Assembly (NCBI GenBank): GCA_030407005.1
Contig: JAUDYN010000004.1
Coordinates: forward strand, 2,480,001-2,544,000
Direction: 5' to 3'
DNA length: 64,000 nucleotides
From: Desarmillaria ectypa
Taxonomy: Eukaryota > Basidiomycota > Agaricomycetes > Agaricales > Physalacriaceae
The notes below the pieces were generated by a model. That model was given only the letters and a program-made list of their open reading frames with translations. It was not told the origin of the DNA and made no database searches. Numbering within the stretch: position 1 is the stretch's first letter; each line of letters starts with the position of its first letter. The translations under genes were made by a program, and so were the position numbers. Shown in pieces: positions 48,517-61,480 of the stretch.

Positions 48517-48736
48517 TGTCGACACGAGCGACATTGAAAGCAGGAGGCAGAAATTTTACAGACGATAAGCCAAGTAATTCTTGGGAAATGTGCGTCGAGC
48601 CAGGAAGGAGTTACGACACAAGTAACAACGAACCAGTTGTACCGACTGTACATATTCAATTGATTCCTTCCCCCATTGACAACGTGGGTCCCCACGTGGA
48701 AATACATACATGGTTATATTGCCCGCATTGCCTCTT

Positions 48737-51458
48737 TCAGCCTTCCGGCCCGCCCAATGCTGTCTGCTCCAGCGCCTCCCGTTCGTACTCGCTGATCTCT
48801 ATCGCACGCACGTATCGCTGGCCTTGACTGTTCCGTGTGCGCCGCCCAATCCGTATCTCGGCTTTGTTCGGCTTTTTCTCCTCTTCATCGTCCGCCAAAA
48901 TGATCTGTCGAATCCAGGGTAAGTAATCAACGCCAAATGCCGTCCCTCGCAGTGCTTGTGCTCCCATCACGTTCTTCCCGAGTGTTTTGATCACATCTCG
49001 ATAGCCGGCCTGCGCACTCAAATTCATACTTCGCATACTGCCGAAAATCCCACCACGCGAGAGTCGTATGGCCGTTGACATGATCATCCTGTCTTGATCA
49101 CCATCCCCATAAGAATCCTGTCTGGTTATGCTGTCTCGCGTGCTAAAGAGAATGGTGTGACCAACTTCGTCATCCTCTGACGCATGCGCTTGGCTAAATG
49201 CAATGGCCTCAAACCAAATTCATCAAATTCTGGGTAAGGATAAGAAATGTGGCGACAGACTCACCTCCGGCATGTCCTCATCTTGTCTTCTCAGATGCGA
49301 GTCCAAAAATGAGAGTGATTCGGCGTGTCGAGCCATAAACCCATTCGGGCTTAGCGGTTCACCTAAAGAGAGAAAGAATTGGCTTGACGATGTAGATTCC
49401 TCGTGTGCGAAGGGTTGATAGTGAAGCGGCCAATGTGAATCAACGTCATATCTGGGGCACCATAGCTGTAGCGTGTGGATTGTTTGTCGCAGATCTGGAA
49501 TGACATCGTGGTGCTCCGGTGAAGGCTCGTAGACCTGGGCAATTTGCTTCCGGTCAACAAGATAGCCTTCAGCGGCACACATGCTCTGCAGAAACGAAGT
49601 CGCCAAACTGCTCTCGCATGGTCGAAAATGTAAGATCTGTTGCAATGGCAGATCATCAAGGGGCAGGAGAGTGATATCTATCCCAAAATATTCCTAAATC
49701 AGACCGCGGGAAAGAGGTGAACCGGAGAAGGCTTGCTTACCGTTACAAGTACAAATTACCGGCCGTTTGCAATCCTTGATGAAATTCGTGACAGCAGGCC
49801 AGAAATTAGTATCTTCCTTGAATAAAATGTCGACCTCTTCTAAAAGGACCAGTGACTGGTTCACTTGTCTGTTCGACGGATCTGCATCAGTCGGTTCCGT
49901 CCGCATATGCTCGGGTGCAGACTTTCTTCCGCAAAGCATTGCAGCGAGTTTCCCTTTCGCATGTGCATTCTCATCCCGGTCTTCTTCCCGGCGGACCTTC
50001 CGAACCAGGTGGTTTTTGCCCACTTCCCCGACCAGGTTGTCTAAATTGGATGCATTCCGCTTCCCTATCCCCGGATACACTTCAAAGACTTCCCATCCCA
50101 TCTCTGCGGCGCAGGCGTAGACGGCAGCACTCTTGCCACTGCCAGAGGGACCTGTGAGGACGATCGTGTTCGTCAAGCCCATAAATGGTGGCTGGGTTGG
50201 AGCCTGTGGCGGTGACGAAGGGGGAACATAATCGTCTTCCAAGTGCAGTTTATGATTCAGTCTCGTAATCCCATTCACCTGTTCGTCCTCGCTGGCAGGG
50301 TAACAGGAATCATCTTCACTAGAATGAACGATCCAGTTGTCCTCTTCGTCAGAATCGATTCTTTGCTTCTTCCGGCCACGCCTTTTTGATACCCGGCGAG
50401 TCACACGAGGCCTTTTAGTCGTCGCGGACTTTGTTTGCGAAAAGTGATGAGGACTAGAAGATTGGGTGGGGATTGGAGAATCTTTGAGTTCTAGCTGGAG
50501 TGCGCGGAGCCAATCGCGGAGATATCGGGCGTTTTGTTCGTTTCCTAATACTTCATCAGCGCAGATTGGACGATATTGGTCTGTCCAGAGTTTCTGGTTT
50601 TGCTTGGTAACTGACGAGTTAGACGTCAGTCGAGAAATAGCGGGGTGGTCTCTATGTGACTCTGGAAGCTCTGCTAGGTATGACGGTTTGTCAAGCGATA
50701 CTCTGGATTCAGATTTAGTTACGGATTGTGCTTGGAGTGACAGCCGCGCGGCCTGAGAGGGTGTCCCCTGGTATGTAATCTGAGGTCCACGAACATGTTG
50801 CATATCTCTACTGGGGTAGGGAGCATCTAAGAGTTTGGTGTCTGCTTTTTGCAGACTTGCTGGAGTAGGCGCTCGTTTAGGACGCGGCGCAAATATGGAG
50901 TACTGCTGTACAGGCCGCGGTTTCACAGGAGACGATGATTCGATAACAATGGGGTCCTGTTGAGAGCCACCGCCAAAAGACAGCTGTAATTTTAAAGGGA
51001 GAGATTGTGATAGGGGAGGCAATGAGGACTGGCCAAGTTCAATGTCGGTATCGATGAGGTCTTCAATGTCAAATAGGTTCGGAGGGGAGGATATTGGAGG
51101 CGTAGGGACGAAATCCACTTGATTAAAATTGGCAGGTTCGCTGGCTGGGGATACATAGGCATGGCAGGGCTAGAAACGGTGGGAGTAGTGACCGCTCACC
51201 TTGCTGTTCAACGCCACTTATGACGTTGGCACCCTCTTTACTATTGTTAAGCTCTGATAGATCAGGCTGAGCGGCTGTAGGGTCTTGTGTCCCTTTAGAT
51301 TTCTTCGGAAACAGATCAAACAGTGTTTTCTGCAGAAACGGCGCGTTACAAGGTCAACCATGGGTGAAACGCTGAGCAAGGACGCTCACCTGCGTGTTGT
51401 TGGGCTTTATTGAACCCTTTGACGACGATTTCCTCCTTTGCGCCATCATTGACCGCAT
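48737..51458 (-). CDS. ELG1: Elg1/ATAD5-type AAA protein, PCNA unloader
   Basis: Large subunit of the alternative RFC-like complex that removes PCNA from replicated DNA. Exons 51458..51390, 51329..51200, 51144..49741, 49677..49265 and 49207..48737; 828 aa. An N-terminal PCNA-interaction-like motif, QKTLFDLF, spans the first intron. The AAA domain shows LWTDQYRPICADEVLGNEQN, a Walker A GPSGSGKSA, VFEVYPGIGKRNASNL, the Walker-B-like LVLLEEVDILF (Glu-Glu-Val-Asp, as in ATAD5) and RPVICTCND as sensor 1. Typical for ATAD5, a basic insert (RRGRKKQR) lies between the RFC box II and Walker A. The C-terminal part with YLPWIRQIILADDEEEKK is the conserved Elg1 tail. Several in-frame ATGs lie between 51458 and 51446. 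Confidence 0.9.
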
Positions 51459-51676
51459 ATAGCGATAGATACGTCGGTGTAAGAGACAGTCAACGATGAA
51501 TAGACAATGAGAAAGATAAGATTGAAAAAGACGCGTCGTGTGCACGTGCCAGCTGACATTGCCGTTCTGGAGCTGCGGGCCGGAGTTTGTTCTTCGTAAG
51601 TCAGGCCATGGTAAGCAGGGTTATTTAAGACCTACGAGTCCCTTGTCGCTAACTGTTACCACTTTTATTTCGCTCC

Positions 51677-52483
51677 ATGGCCGACCCTGTCGCTGAAAAA
51701 TCTGGATTTCTGCGGATGTACATGTCCTCTCACCCGGACACGTTGGTCGCGTATGCCAAGTTCTATGGTCAGGTCAAGGAGAATATCAAGAGCGCTGAGA
51801 TGAGCGCCATTGATACCAAGGTAATCGTTCTGTATGTGTATCATATATGTGTGACTGAATCAATGGTACAGAGCATGACTCTGACGTGTACACTGTCCAA
51901 TGGGTTAAAGAAGGAAGTCGTCGTCGTCCTGGAACCACCACTGAAAGGGTACGAGGACGTCAAGCCACGTCTACTAGAGATGAAAGCCTTGGCACAGGAA
52001 GGGCTGGGAATGGTTTGTCATGCTTTTACGTTCACGTACTTGGTCTGACTAACATGTGCCAGATAAAAGCACCCCATATAACCACTTTCCGCTTCCCGAC
52101 AACTGTAAACACTTGGTTCACAGTTTTACTAGTAGGATCTCTCCTTTACATCGACATCTCATCCAGTCATCCTGAGAGCCCTCTCTACCTCCCCGGTCGG
52201 CTCGCACGCTCCTACATCGGCTCCTACCTCAAACCTATGCTTTGGTCCGTCGCAGGTATTCACGCCCTCGAAAGTCTCTACACACTGCACTTGTGCAGGA
52301 AGCACCACACGGGTGTGGTCGTCGGTGTACGTGGTCTTCTTCGATCCTTCAGCATACTTTCTCCTTATCCATATGCAGGCTCAATACGTCTTTTTTACAC
52401 TAATATTAGGGTTCAACGTATGGGTAGATCTGAGGAAGCGCATTCAAGCGGCAAGGATAGAGTCGGTGATGAAAGTTGAATAA
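51677..52483 (+). CDS. DUF2470-domain membrane protein
   Basis: About 217 aa from four exons. The N-terminal half resembles the DUF2470 fold (a haem-utilisation-like split-barrel tail): MYMSSHPDTLVAYAKFYGQV, MTLTCTLSNGLKKEVVVVLE and PPLKGYEDVKPRLLEMK. The second half has three hydrophobic segments: NTWFTVLLVGSLLYIDI, MLWSVAGIHALESLYTL and QYVFFTLILGFNVWVDL, ending in a basic tail. The function of this fungal architecture is unknown. Head-to-head with ELG1, 218 bp apart. Confidence 0.75.
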
Positions 52484-52524
52484 GTTTATCTCTCGCTCTT
52501 GACTAATTCCCTGTGACATACTTA

Positions 52525-53074
52525 TTACTCAACTTCAATGAACTGAACACCTCTTCGGCCCGGTTGGTCAGCTTTCTGCTGTGACTTGAATGGGGAATAG
52601 CCTTTTCCACGAGTGCTGCAGATTCCGACGTGTGTACTACGGGATCTCACTCGAGCTTCTTCGACACGCTTCATAAAAGAAGCGATTGCTCTAGAGCCAG
52701 GCAATGATTGCATTTATTCTGCTTGTCTGTACACTGGAGTCGACTTTCGCCCACAAAATGTTTCTCTGCACGTCTTGTTCTCTTTGTTCCAGAACAGCTC
52801 GGACTCGCTCCCATGCCGTGGGTAGATTTTTTGTATCTGTGTTAGAGGTATTTGCTACCGATGATGAATTTTACTACTGCCGAGGGCACGTACAGGTTCT
52901 ATTTGACGCTTCACGGGAAGGAAAGAAGCAATATACGTTCCAAGTACTTCATTCATATTCTTTTGCTACCGTCATCCCACGAAATTAAGTACGCCATGCG
53001 CAAAATTCGGCTGCGAAAGTATCGTAGCTTCACATTACCCTTCCCGCACGGATCGCCTTGTAGTAGGCAGTCAT
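52525..53074 (-). CDS. Hypothetical small basic protein (weak model)
   Basis: Not recognised. A chain of four minus-strand exons can be joined by good splice signals: MTAYYKAIRAGR, then NMNEVLGTYIASFLPVKRQI, then NLPTAWERVRAVLEQREQDV and QRNIL, then AIASFMKRVEEARVRSRSTH running to the stop at 52525. The result is about 120 aa, basic, with a possible coiled coil. The last exon and its acceptor (CTCTAG) are the best supported; the middle junctions are ambiguous. A plus-strand ORF at 52704-52988 covers the same DNA. Without homologues or transcripts this is only a candidate. Confidence 0.3.
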
Positions 53075-53278
53075 ATCTGTGAGTCCTTTCATTCATTCAT
53101 TCACGATCCGACCGTCCTACATTAAAAAGGGCAGTAAACCTTAGTGAACAGCATTATAGACAGAGCAGCTGATGCTCATATCAATTGGCTCATGAGATAA
53201 AATATTGATAATTCTCCCTCGATGTACGGTGCCACCGTACGTATTTTGTTCGCGAGAACCACCAAACTGCCTGCCTGC

Positions 53279-53327
53279 AAGTGGGAATAGCATGGATCGG
53301 TTACCTCCAGGCCGGATATTCCCACTT
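53279..53327. repeat. Inverted repeat, 11-bp arms
   Basis: AAGTGGGAATA at 53279-53289 is exactly repeated as TATTCCCACTT at 53317-53327, with a 27-nt spacer. It could form a hairpin in RNA. It is not next to any confident gene. Confidence 0.5.
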
Positions 53328-54431
53328 CCGCGTGAGTTTTTCGCTCTTATCAAAGTTGAATATTTCCTTCAGGATTATTCCTGTTAATCCGGATATAAAT
53401 GTCCGAGAAAGATAAGAGCTTGAGTTCCGAGGCGAGCCCCTTTGACAACGAGGTCTTCTCTCCATATTCTAACGCGGTTCTCGTGCCCGGGGGCCTGACC
53501 TGAGTGTGTCGAGTTAGCGACGGATCTCAAAAATTCGATGCTCCTCTGAAAAAGGTACCATGAGGTCGTACCGCCGCCACTTGTAAAAATGGAATCATTA
53601 GCCTCAGAGACATGAGGGGTTTTCCTTTCCACTTTCATTTTTTTTTTTTTTTGATTGACTAAAAGTGAGTAACAGTTTTAAGGCGTGCGTTACCCTGTGT
53701 CTTTGCCGTACGAGCCAATCAAAGCTTGTACGCCATAGACATCGTCACAAGGGTCGTCATGGCTTCTGTGAGTTCTGATTTTGATTCACGCAGATTCATG
53801 ACAAGACATTTATATCTGCATTCCTGAATAAGAAATCCGTCAATTGACTTGAAATATGTTTCTCGTCTGTTTTTGCATTATTGCCGCCGTCCTTACTTTT
53901 TCAAAGACCTCTTTATGCTCTGCTAGAATGTTGGATACCAATAGTAAAACGATGCCGGCCCCTAGAAAGATATTCGACGAGTAGAAATCATAGTGGTTTT
54001 TGTGGTCTAAAGGCTACGTTCTCAACGGAATCCATGGAAACGTCGGCACAAAATCGCTATATACGAGCCAAGAGTCGCCGTATCGCAGGTTTACGATCGA
54101 TTTAGAGGCGGGCCGTGAGTAATCGGGGGACGTCGAAGCGGAGAAAAAAGAATGGACCGACCGGTTCTGTAGTATAGAAGATGAAACTGGGGTGATTTTT
54201 GAGGATATACCGTGTTTCAATTATTGACTTTTCTGAGAAATAACTATGATATTATTTCGTTGTCGATGATCGGCAGAGCTAGGTGACGATGACTAATATT
54301 TGCAATTATGACGCAACGTGATCAGAATCGATCATGGGCCGAAATCGCGTCTTATATACTTGGATGCAAAAACCCAAAAGCCAGGCATCGGTCAAATTGA
54401 CTAACCTCCAACCTCAAACTCTTACCATGCT

Positions 54432-55912
54432 ATGTTCACCTGCAATGCCTGCAACGACCTCTTGACTCTTCCTACAACACTTCGCTGTGGCCATTCTGTC
54501 TGTGCAACCCATGCCCCGCCCACTTGTCCTGATCCAGACTGTACTCCCGACCCAGACGCTACTGCTCATCACGATGTAACCCTTAAAAAGCTTATCGAAA
54601 TCCTTCATGAGCAGGCCGACGACGACGACGACGACGGCATACTACCCACCAGCCCCGACAACGACCAAGACGACGATGACAGTGATCTGCTCGCTCACCT
54701 CAAAACAGAGAGCGCGCGACAAAAGGCGACAAGCCCGTCCAGCCCATTACTAAGACCGTCGCATGAGTTTCCGTCAGGCATGACTTGTCGCCAGAAACGA
54801 CTGCTGACAGATCTGACTTGTGAGATATGCTATATGCTTCTCTATGAACCAGTCACGACTCCCTGTCAACATGTGCGTTCGCTTGCTCTCAATATTATTT
54901 CCCTTATTTATTATTTATTATCTCTCAAGACTTTCTGTACCAAATGTCTCCATCGCTCACTCGACCACTCGTCTGCGTGTCCACTTTGTCGCGCTGCGCT
55001 GCCGCCTTTCTCCTTCTTTCAGTCACATCCCCCAAATGCCCTCATCCTACGTGTTATTACCACTTTTTTTGAGGTAGAATACAACGCTCGAGCTGCCGCT
55101 ATACTCAAGGCAGAACGTGACGCTCGCCTCGACACTCCCATCTTTGTATGCCAGCTTTCCTTCCCAGGCATGCCAACTTTCCTCCATTTCTTCGAGCCTC
55201 GCTATCGCCTCATGCTCCGCCGCTGTCTAGGGTCACCTCATCGTAGTTTTGGTATGATAATGCCCCCACGCCCTGGCGCACAGCTTGACTACGGTACCAT
55301 GCTTGAAATAAAGAGCGTACAGACGCTTCCAGATGGACGGAGTATGGTCGAAACTTGGGGTTCATGGCGCTTCAGAATCCTAGAAAGGGGGTCCCTTGAT
55401 GGATATATGGTCGCTAGAATAGAGAGGTAAATTTTCATCCCGACATTTTATCTCCGTATGTTGACAATATTTCCAGGGTTGAAGACTATGCCGACGAGAT
55501 CAATGTTGACATCAATTCGACGTCGGCCCCATCAGAGCCGGGCACGTCGTCTTCGCATGGCGACTCTGAACCAATCCTGCCTTCTCTATCTGAATCTCCG
55601 ACAGCCTCCTCCCCGACCCCCCTCCTCATCTCACACTGTCTATCATTTCTAACCCATCTACACAATCACTCTACTCCTTGGGTCGTGCAGCGTCTATCAA
55701 CTTCTTACGGCCCACCACCCTCTCTTTCTACCGCCCTAGCCCGCCCGGGGCTGTTCAGCTTCTATGTCGCCATTGTACTCCCGATTGATGAAAGCGAAAA
55801 GGCAAAGCTACTTCCGATCAGGAGCGTACGCATGCGGCTCAGGCTGTGCGTATGGTGGATCGAGGGCCTCAGGAGAGAGTGGTGGTTTGACCGGGGATGT
55901 GTAATATTGTAG
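54432..55912 (+). CDS. RING finger and LON-substrate-binding domain protein (LONRF-like)
   Basis: Probable E3 ubiquitin ligase. Three exons. It begins with a RING-like Cys/His set (CNACNDLLTLPTTLRCGHSV, then CATHAPPTC), an acidic linker with Asp runs, and a second full RING: CEICYMLLYEPVTTPCQHTF and CTKCLHRSL, then CPLCRAALP. The first intron lies inside this RING, after CQH. The LON N-terminal domain follows: PIFVCQLSFPGMPTFLHFFE, PRYRLMLRRCLGS, GTMLEIKSVQTLPDGRSMVE and WRFRILERGSLDGYMVARIE. No LON ATPase or protease domain is present, as in animal LONRF1-3. Substrate unknown. Confidence 0.88.
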
Positions 55913-56556
55913 TGCTATCTATCTGATTATTATCTATCATTCCTTGGGCTTTCTTCAGCTTTCCATCATCACACATTTATGACCGCATATTTATCCGCAT
56001 CGCATTATATAGTTAGGCTCTTGTATAATATTTCATATCGCACAAAATGAAACGCACGGTGATAAATTTAGGACCCGGGTCGGAGTGTTCGCGGTGTTGT
56101 TTCCTTGCTTACAGCTGGGATAAAATGCTTCAAGTAGACTTGCACGGATCTTCTGTGGCGCAAGAGCGTATCACCCACAACAAAGTCAGAATACGGCAAA
56201 GAATCTGGTGACTCCTCGGAGTATGTACGTGAATAGTTTAGCCTCGCCTGGACAGATCCCACGACGTCCGGAGGCTTTTCAGTCAAGCAGGAATACGTAC
56301 ATGGCGGAGTTCCCGTCGCCATAAGTGTACCTTGTCAGGGCAATCATAATATCTGGCTAAGTAGACTCCGCGATCATCAGCCAGAACATGAAGCGACCGT
56401 CAGTCAAGCTTCAAGTGGCGAAAGATATTTATCCAGCGCTTCCTTCCACAGTGACAAATGAAAGTCATCAGTAAATCCAAAGTATTATTATAATCCCCAG
56501 TTGCAGCACATAGTACATATATGATTGTTACCCAAATGCCAAAAATAAATATTGCC
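55913..56556. other. Intergenic between convergent LONRF-like and Stb6-like genes
   Basis: About 640 bp of AT-rich 3' flanking sequence. One minus-strand ORF of 84 codons (56068-56322) has no recognised feature and is not called. Confidence 0.5.
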
Positions 56557-58901
56557 TCAACTCTGTGCCGTTGAGCTTGCAACAGTTTGTTGCCTCCCCC
56601 ATCGTGTGAACCACTTCAGCAGCCATACAGGCCTCATCCTCTGACTGACCTCGACGCCACCTTCCATCTGTTCCTCCTTCTCACTTTCGCTGCTCTCACT
56701 AACATCGTCCCAGACTCCCCTTTCTTCCTCTGCCTCACTCTCCGTCCTTCCATACCGATCAACGACCCGCTCAACACCATCGATTCTCCATTGCCGATGT
56801 TTTCCACCTTTTTCCTTGTTTGCCAGCCCAAGTCCAAACACCTTTTCTCTCACCTCAACCACTTTGCGTCTCCCACCCACCCCGGCATGCCATGCATCCC
56901 GCAAACTCATCTGCTCGGCCTCGTACCACAGCGTGTTGACGGTCTGCATCATCCTACCGCTGCGTGAACCCTCAGCGTCGACTTCGCCCAGAATGCTCTC
57001 GCTAACACCTTCGCCATGCCGACTGTACGCTTCCCGCAACCGCTTATTCGTACCAGTGAGCCGGCTGTTCAGTATATTAACCACTTCCACGACGTTCTTG
57101 AGGTGTGCCGCTCGTCGACACATCACCAACATCTGCCCACAAAGCTCAACATCAATACGCATGTGTTCGATCCGAAGCACACGCGTCTCCTTCACGAGCT
57201 TATCTGTGATCACGTCGATACTCCGTCGCTGGGTCAATCTGCGAAGGGGCTGGGGGCAAACCTCAGAAGTCGAGTTCGCGGTTGGAGGCCGTTCCCTCTT
57301 CTTGCTGCTCACCGGATCCGACCAGCTTGTTACGCGACCCTGCTTGATTCGGTCTCCCCAGGGTCGTTTCCTTACGCCAAGACCGACCATTCCATCGAAT
57401 TTCGAGTTGGGGACTAGATCCACAGTGGATTCTTCGATACTTGGAGGCTCGACCATCAGCATTGGAGGAGGATTCGGAGAGACAACGGGGCTTGCTTGAC
57501 CGCTGCTGAGTAAATCTTCATCTTCCGGAGGCGGTCGCAAGTCAACAGAGGATGTTTGGGCTTTCTTCCGGCGTCTATAGGCTATTTAGAAGACATGTGT
57601 ATGATTAAAAAAATTACTCACCCAGCCCAGCTCTCTAATTTACCTTTCACTCTTTTCCGGCCCCAGGCTAAGCTGGCAAATAAGTCACCTTCATCGTCAG
57701 TGCTCCGAGGGTCGCTCCGATCACTGCCCGCAGCGTCAAAGTCACTCCAAACGGACTTCTTCTCGCCATCGGCACCTTCTCTAAGCCTTACGACCCAAGC
57801 AATCCTACCACTCCACAGAGCGCGCACGACGCTCCCGACGCCCTTGTTGCCTTTTTCCCGTCCAATACCTCTAACGATGCCTCCCAAGCTCTCCTCACCC
57901 TTTTCGGTACCTAAAACCACTGCTACGAATCTACGCACATCCACGATGGGCTCTAGGATCGACTCTGGGCCACAGGCCGGTGGGACGGTTTCTCCGCTGT
58001 GCTCGTATGCAGAGTGAATCGTTTCCAGGACGACCTGGTTAATGTATGTAGGTGTTTGACCAGCAAGCAGTGGAGTCGCGGTGGGCGTCTTTGAAATTCG
58101 AGGTTGTGCATGGACGTTAGCGAGGCTCATGCTAAATAACTGGGGATGTAGGAACGGGTCTTTTGGTACGACGTGACCGTAGCCTATGGCTGCAAGCTTG
58201 TTTCGAACAACAAACACAAGGGAGAGAAGAGCGACGACCACAGATGGATCTGCAAGTCTCTCTTTTGAAAATCCCGGAATGTATCTCCTGGCCAGCCACT
58301 GCCCAAGTGCTTCAACCGTCAAATCGCACAATAGACCGTCGCCCTCGACTTGGAAGCCAAACATACCAAGGGCCCCTTGTACGAGCCTAACCATCTCCAA
58401 TACAGTTTCATTAAACCCTCGACCTTTCACGGTCGTAGGAAAGCCGTACACCCCTACAAACCGGTCTCTTGTTCCACTACTGGGGCTTTCAAGGGTGAGT
58501 GCGGTACGTCCAGCACAGCCCATCCGAAGTAAGTTGACATTCACATAAAGCTGTTCTCTGACAACCAACCAGTCTCCCCCAGGAATCAAAACGATAGTAT
58601 AGTCTGAGCGGAAGTGCGCCAGACTTGTAACCATGAGCGTTCCTTCGTCGAGATTTTTCGGTCGGGCGTCGAGTCTGAGGAAATGCACGGCATCCTTCAT
58701 GTCTGCTTCTGTGTTTGGTTTGAGCGCGTCGAGGCGGACGGTGTGTGCTGCATCACCGGTGTATACGACTAGCAAAGGGAACGGCCTGTTTCGGCTGACA
58801 ACCCATTTTTCGACCGCGTAGAGCTGGTATCCAGAGAGAGTAATGGCATGCGAGAATGCGAAATTCGACAGAGGAGGGTGGCCAGAGGGAATGAGGAGCA
58901 T
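56557..58901 (-). CDS. Stb6-like N-terminal domain protein (Sin3-binding type)
   Basis: Exons 58901..57644 and 57581..56557, 760 aa. The N-terminus (MLLIPSGHPPLSNFAFSHAI, TLSGYQLYAVEKWVVSRNRP, FPLLVVYTGD) and the block MVTSLAHFRSDYTIVLIPGG, then REQLYVNVNLLRMGCAGR, match what I recall of the Stb6-type domain of agaricomycete proteins. In yeast Stb2 and Stb6 were found as Sin3-binding proteins. The second half is charged, with a predicted helical segment (KLVKETRVLRIEHMRIDVEL) and an acidic Ser/Glu patch near the end. Head-to-head with the amidase, 119 bp apart. The name rests on domain memory, so function is tentative. Confidence 0.7.
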
Positions 58902-59020
58902 GTAGAGTTAGTGGTCAAGAAGTATATCACGTGAAGGATCGGCAGGGACGATCCGGGTTAACTGCCTGCCAGGGGACTTGAAATTCGAATTCTCATGGTG
59001 ACTCTGCTTTGTCCGTATCC

Positions 59021-60536
59021 ATGGCGTGTCGTCTAACGGCAACGGAGTTCATCTCCTCTGGTTTGACTGTCGAGCAATACGCAACTGCTCTATTGGATCG
59101 TATTAAGTCTCACGGCGAAGCTGTCCAAGCATGGGCTTATCTCGATCCGGAATACATTCTCGTCCAGGCTCGCGAGCTAGATAAGGTCCCAAGAGACAAG
59201 AGGGGACCCTTGCATGGCATTCCGATTGGCGTGAAAGATACCATGTATACGAAAGGTTGTTCTCGGATTTTCCTAATTGATATCAGAGCTAATTAACTGT
59301 CGCGATTCCCAAGACATGCCGACCCAACACAATTCACCGATATACGAGAACGACGCTCCGGTTGTAGATGCAGGGCCCGTTAAAATCCTAAGGAATGCCG
59401 GGGCGCTGATATTTGGTATGACATCAGTGATGTTTGTGCCGTACTTGATATAACAGAAAGTTTTCGGAAAGGAAAGACCACAACGGCCGAATTCGCAGCG
59501 GTTTTTACAGGTCCCAAGACGCGTAACTCTCACGATCCGAACCGCACACCGGGTGGTTCCTCTTCCGGATCTGGAGCGGCAGTGGGTGATTTCCAGGTGC
59601 CCATAGCATTAGGTACTCAAACGATCGGAAGGTTTGTTGCATTACTTGCAGAGTCTTTCTTGAAGTCACGGATACCACAGTGTCATCCGGCCAGGATCAT
59701 ACAACGGGACCTTTGCATTCAAGCCCACCTGGGGGTCCATCTCTCGTGAGGGAGTGAAGATCTTTTCTCTCATCCTGGATACAGTGGGTTTCTTCACACG
59801 AAGCGTCGCAGACCTTCAGCTCCTGGCGGACACATTCAAGTTGTTCGATGATGAAAAGCCAGCTGTCTTTGAGCTCAGAGGTGCCAAATTCGCTGTGTGT
59901 AAAACGCACGTATGGCCTCAAGCTGGCCAGGGAACTGTAGACGCGCTGGAGCAGGCCGTGAAACTTCTTCGGGAATATGGGGCTGAGGTTGAGGAGCTCG
60001 AACTGCCAGAAGAATTCTCTCAGATAACCCAGTGGCAGCGCAATGTATTGGATGGCGATGGAGGCGTGAGTTTCCTCCCGGAGTACAATCTAGCGAAGGA
60101 TAAACTGGACCCACTTCTTCTCGGTTTTGTTGAAAACACCACGAAACTTTCAAAGAGAGATTACTTGGCCAGTTTCGATGGTATCGCATCGCTGAGACCA
60201 AAGATAGATGCGATTGCGGGAAGATATGCTGCTATTCTGACTCCCAGTGTTCACGATGAAGCGCCAGAAGGCATCTCAACCACGGGAAGTCCAGCTTTTT
60301 GTGGGATGTGGACGGTGAGTAACTTGCCGATTAATTGGCACACTTTATCATCACTTATATTCGGGCCGCAGGCGCTGCATGTTCCCGTTGTCAACATTCC
60401 AGGATTCGCAGGAAGTCATGGTATGCCTATCGGAGTATCTTTGGTCGCCCCAAGACATCGCGATCGACACCTGCTGAATGTAAGTCAGGTGGTGGGAAAG
60501 ACTTTTGCGGCCGGTGGATGGAGGCCAGTATTGTAA
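59021..60536 (+). CDS. Amidase (amidase signature family, GatA/acetamidase-like)
   Basis: Hydrolyses an amide bond; substrate unknown. Five exons. The Ser-cisSer-Lys triad region is complete: the Lys lies in HGIPIGVKDTMYTK, and the Gly/Ser-rich signature is GGSSSGSGAAVGDFQVPIAL, followed by GTQTIGSVIRPGSYNGTFAF and KPTWGSISREGV. The C-terminal part has ALHVPVVNIPGFAGSHGMPI and GVSLVAPRHRDRHLL. The ATG at 59021 gives MACRLTATEFISSGLTVEQY, the usual amidase N-terminus. The absence of a signal peptide suggests a cytosolic enzyme. A mitochondrial GatA role is unlikely, as I see no presequence. Confidence 0.9.
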
Positions 60537-60904
60537 TGATATCATTAATGGAGAAGGATTTGTCTTTTCTGGAGTATAGGCCAGAAATGACTAATTGTGC
60601 ATAGTAATGGACGTGTTTAAGCGGTGTAAGAGCCTGAGAGCTAAGGAATGCTCGTATGCCTGTGGCAAGGCTAATAAGGTGGCAAGAATGAATAAGGTAT
60701 TTGACATTTCAGAGACCAGTGCCGTAAGGCCGGAGAAAGAAGACAATTATTGTTTTTTTATGACTTTGTTTGACTTGCTAGCGCCGATTGTTGTTGAATG
60801 AATGATCACGTCTAGCATGTGATCCGACGCGCTCGCGTTGTATAAAACGCGTCGATTGTTCACCACCAATTTATTTCTTCAACCACCACCAGCTTTTCAT
60901 CGCA
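60537..60904. other. Intergenic: amidase 3' region and histone H3 promoter
   Basis: Contains the H3 TATA box at 60841. Short ORFs here have no conserved content. Confidence 0.5.
60841..60847 (+). promoter_or_regulatory. TATA box of the histone H3 gene
   Basis: TATAAAA, 64 bp upstream of the ATG, with a pyrimidine-rich stretch between. A strong TATA is common in replication-dependent histone genes. Confidence 0.6.

Positions 60905-61480
<576 letters not shown>

Larger units (their letters stand above)
52484..54431. other. Gene-poor region, nearly 2 kb
   Basis: The largest gap in the window. It holds a weak hypothetical gene (52525-53074, minus), an ATTC tetranucleotide run near 53086-53100, an 11-bp inverted repeat at 53279-53327 and a run of about 15 T at 53638-53652. 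Short ORFs at 53384-53638 (-) and 53881-54105 (+) show nothing recognisable. I see no transposase or reverse transcriptase. Confidence 0.5.

Noticed and set aside
53224..53240. GTACGGT-GCC-ACCGTAC short palindrome
   Set aside because: A 7-bp arm is expected by chance at this scale, and nothing around it suggests a site.
56068..56322. Minus-strand ORF of 84 codons downstream of the Stb6-like gene
   Set aside because: No domain, and no splice path joins it to the neighbouring gene, whose stop codon is clear.
56587..57499. Plus-strand ORFs of up to 227 codons
   Set aside because: Antisense to the Stb6-like gene and Ser/Pro/Thr-rich by codon mirroring.
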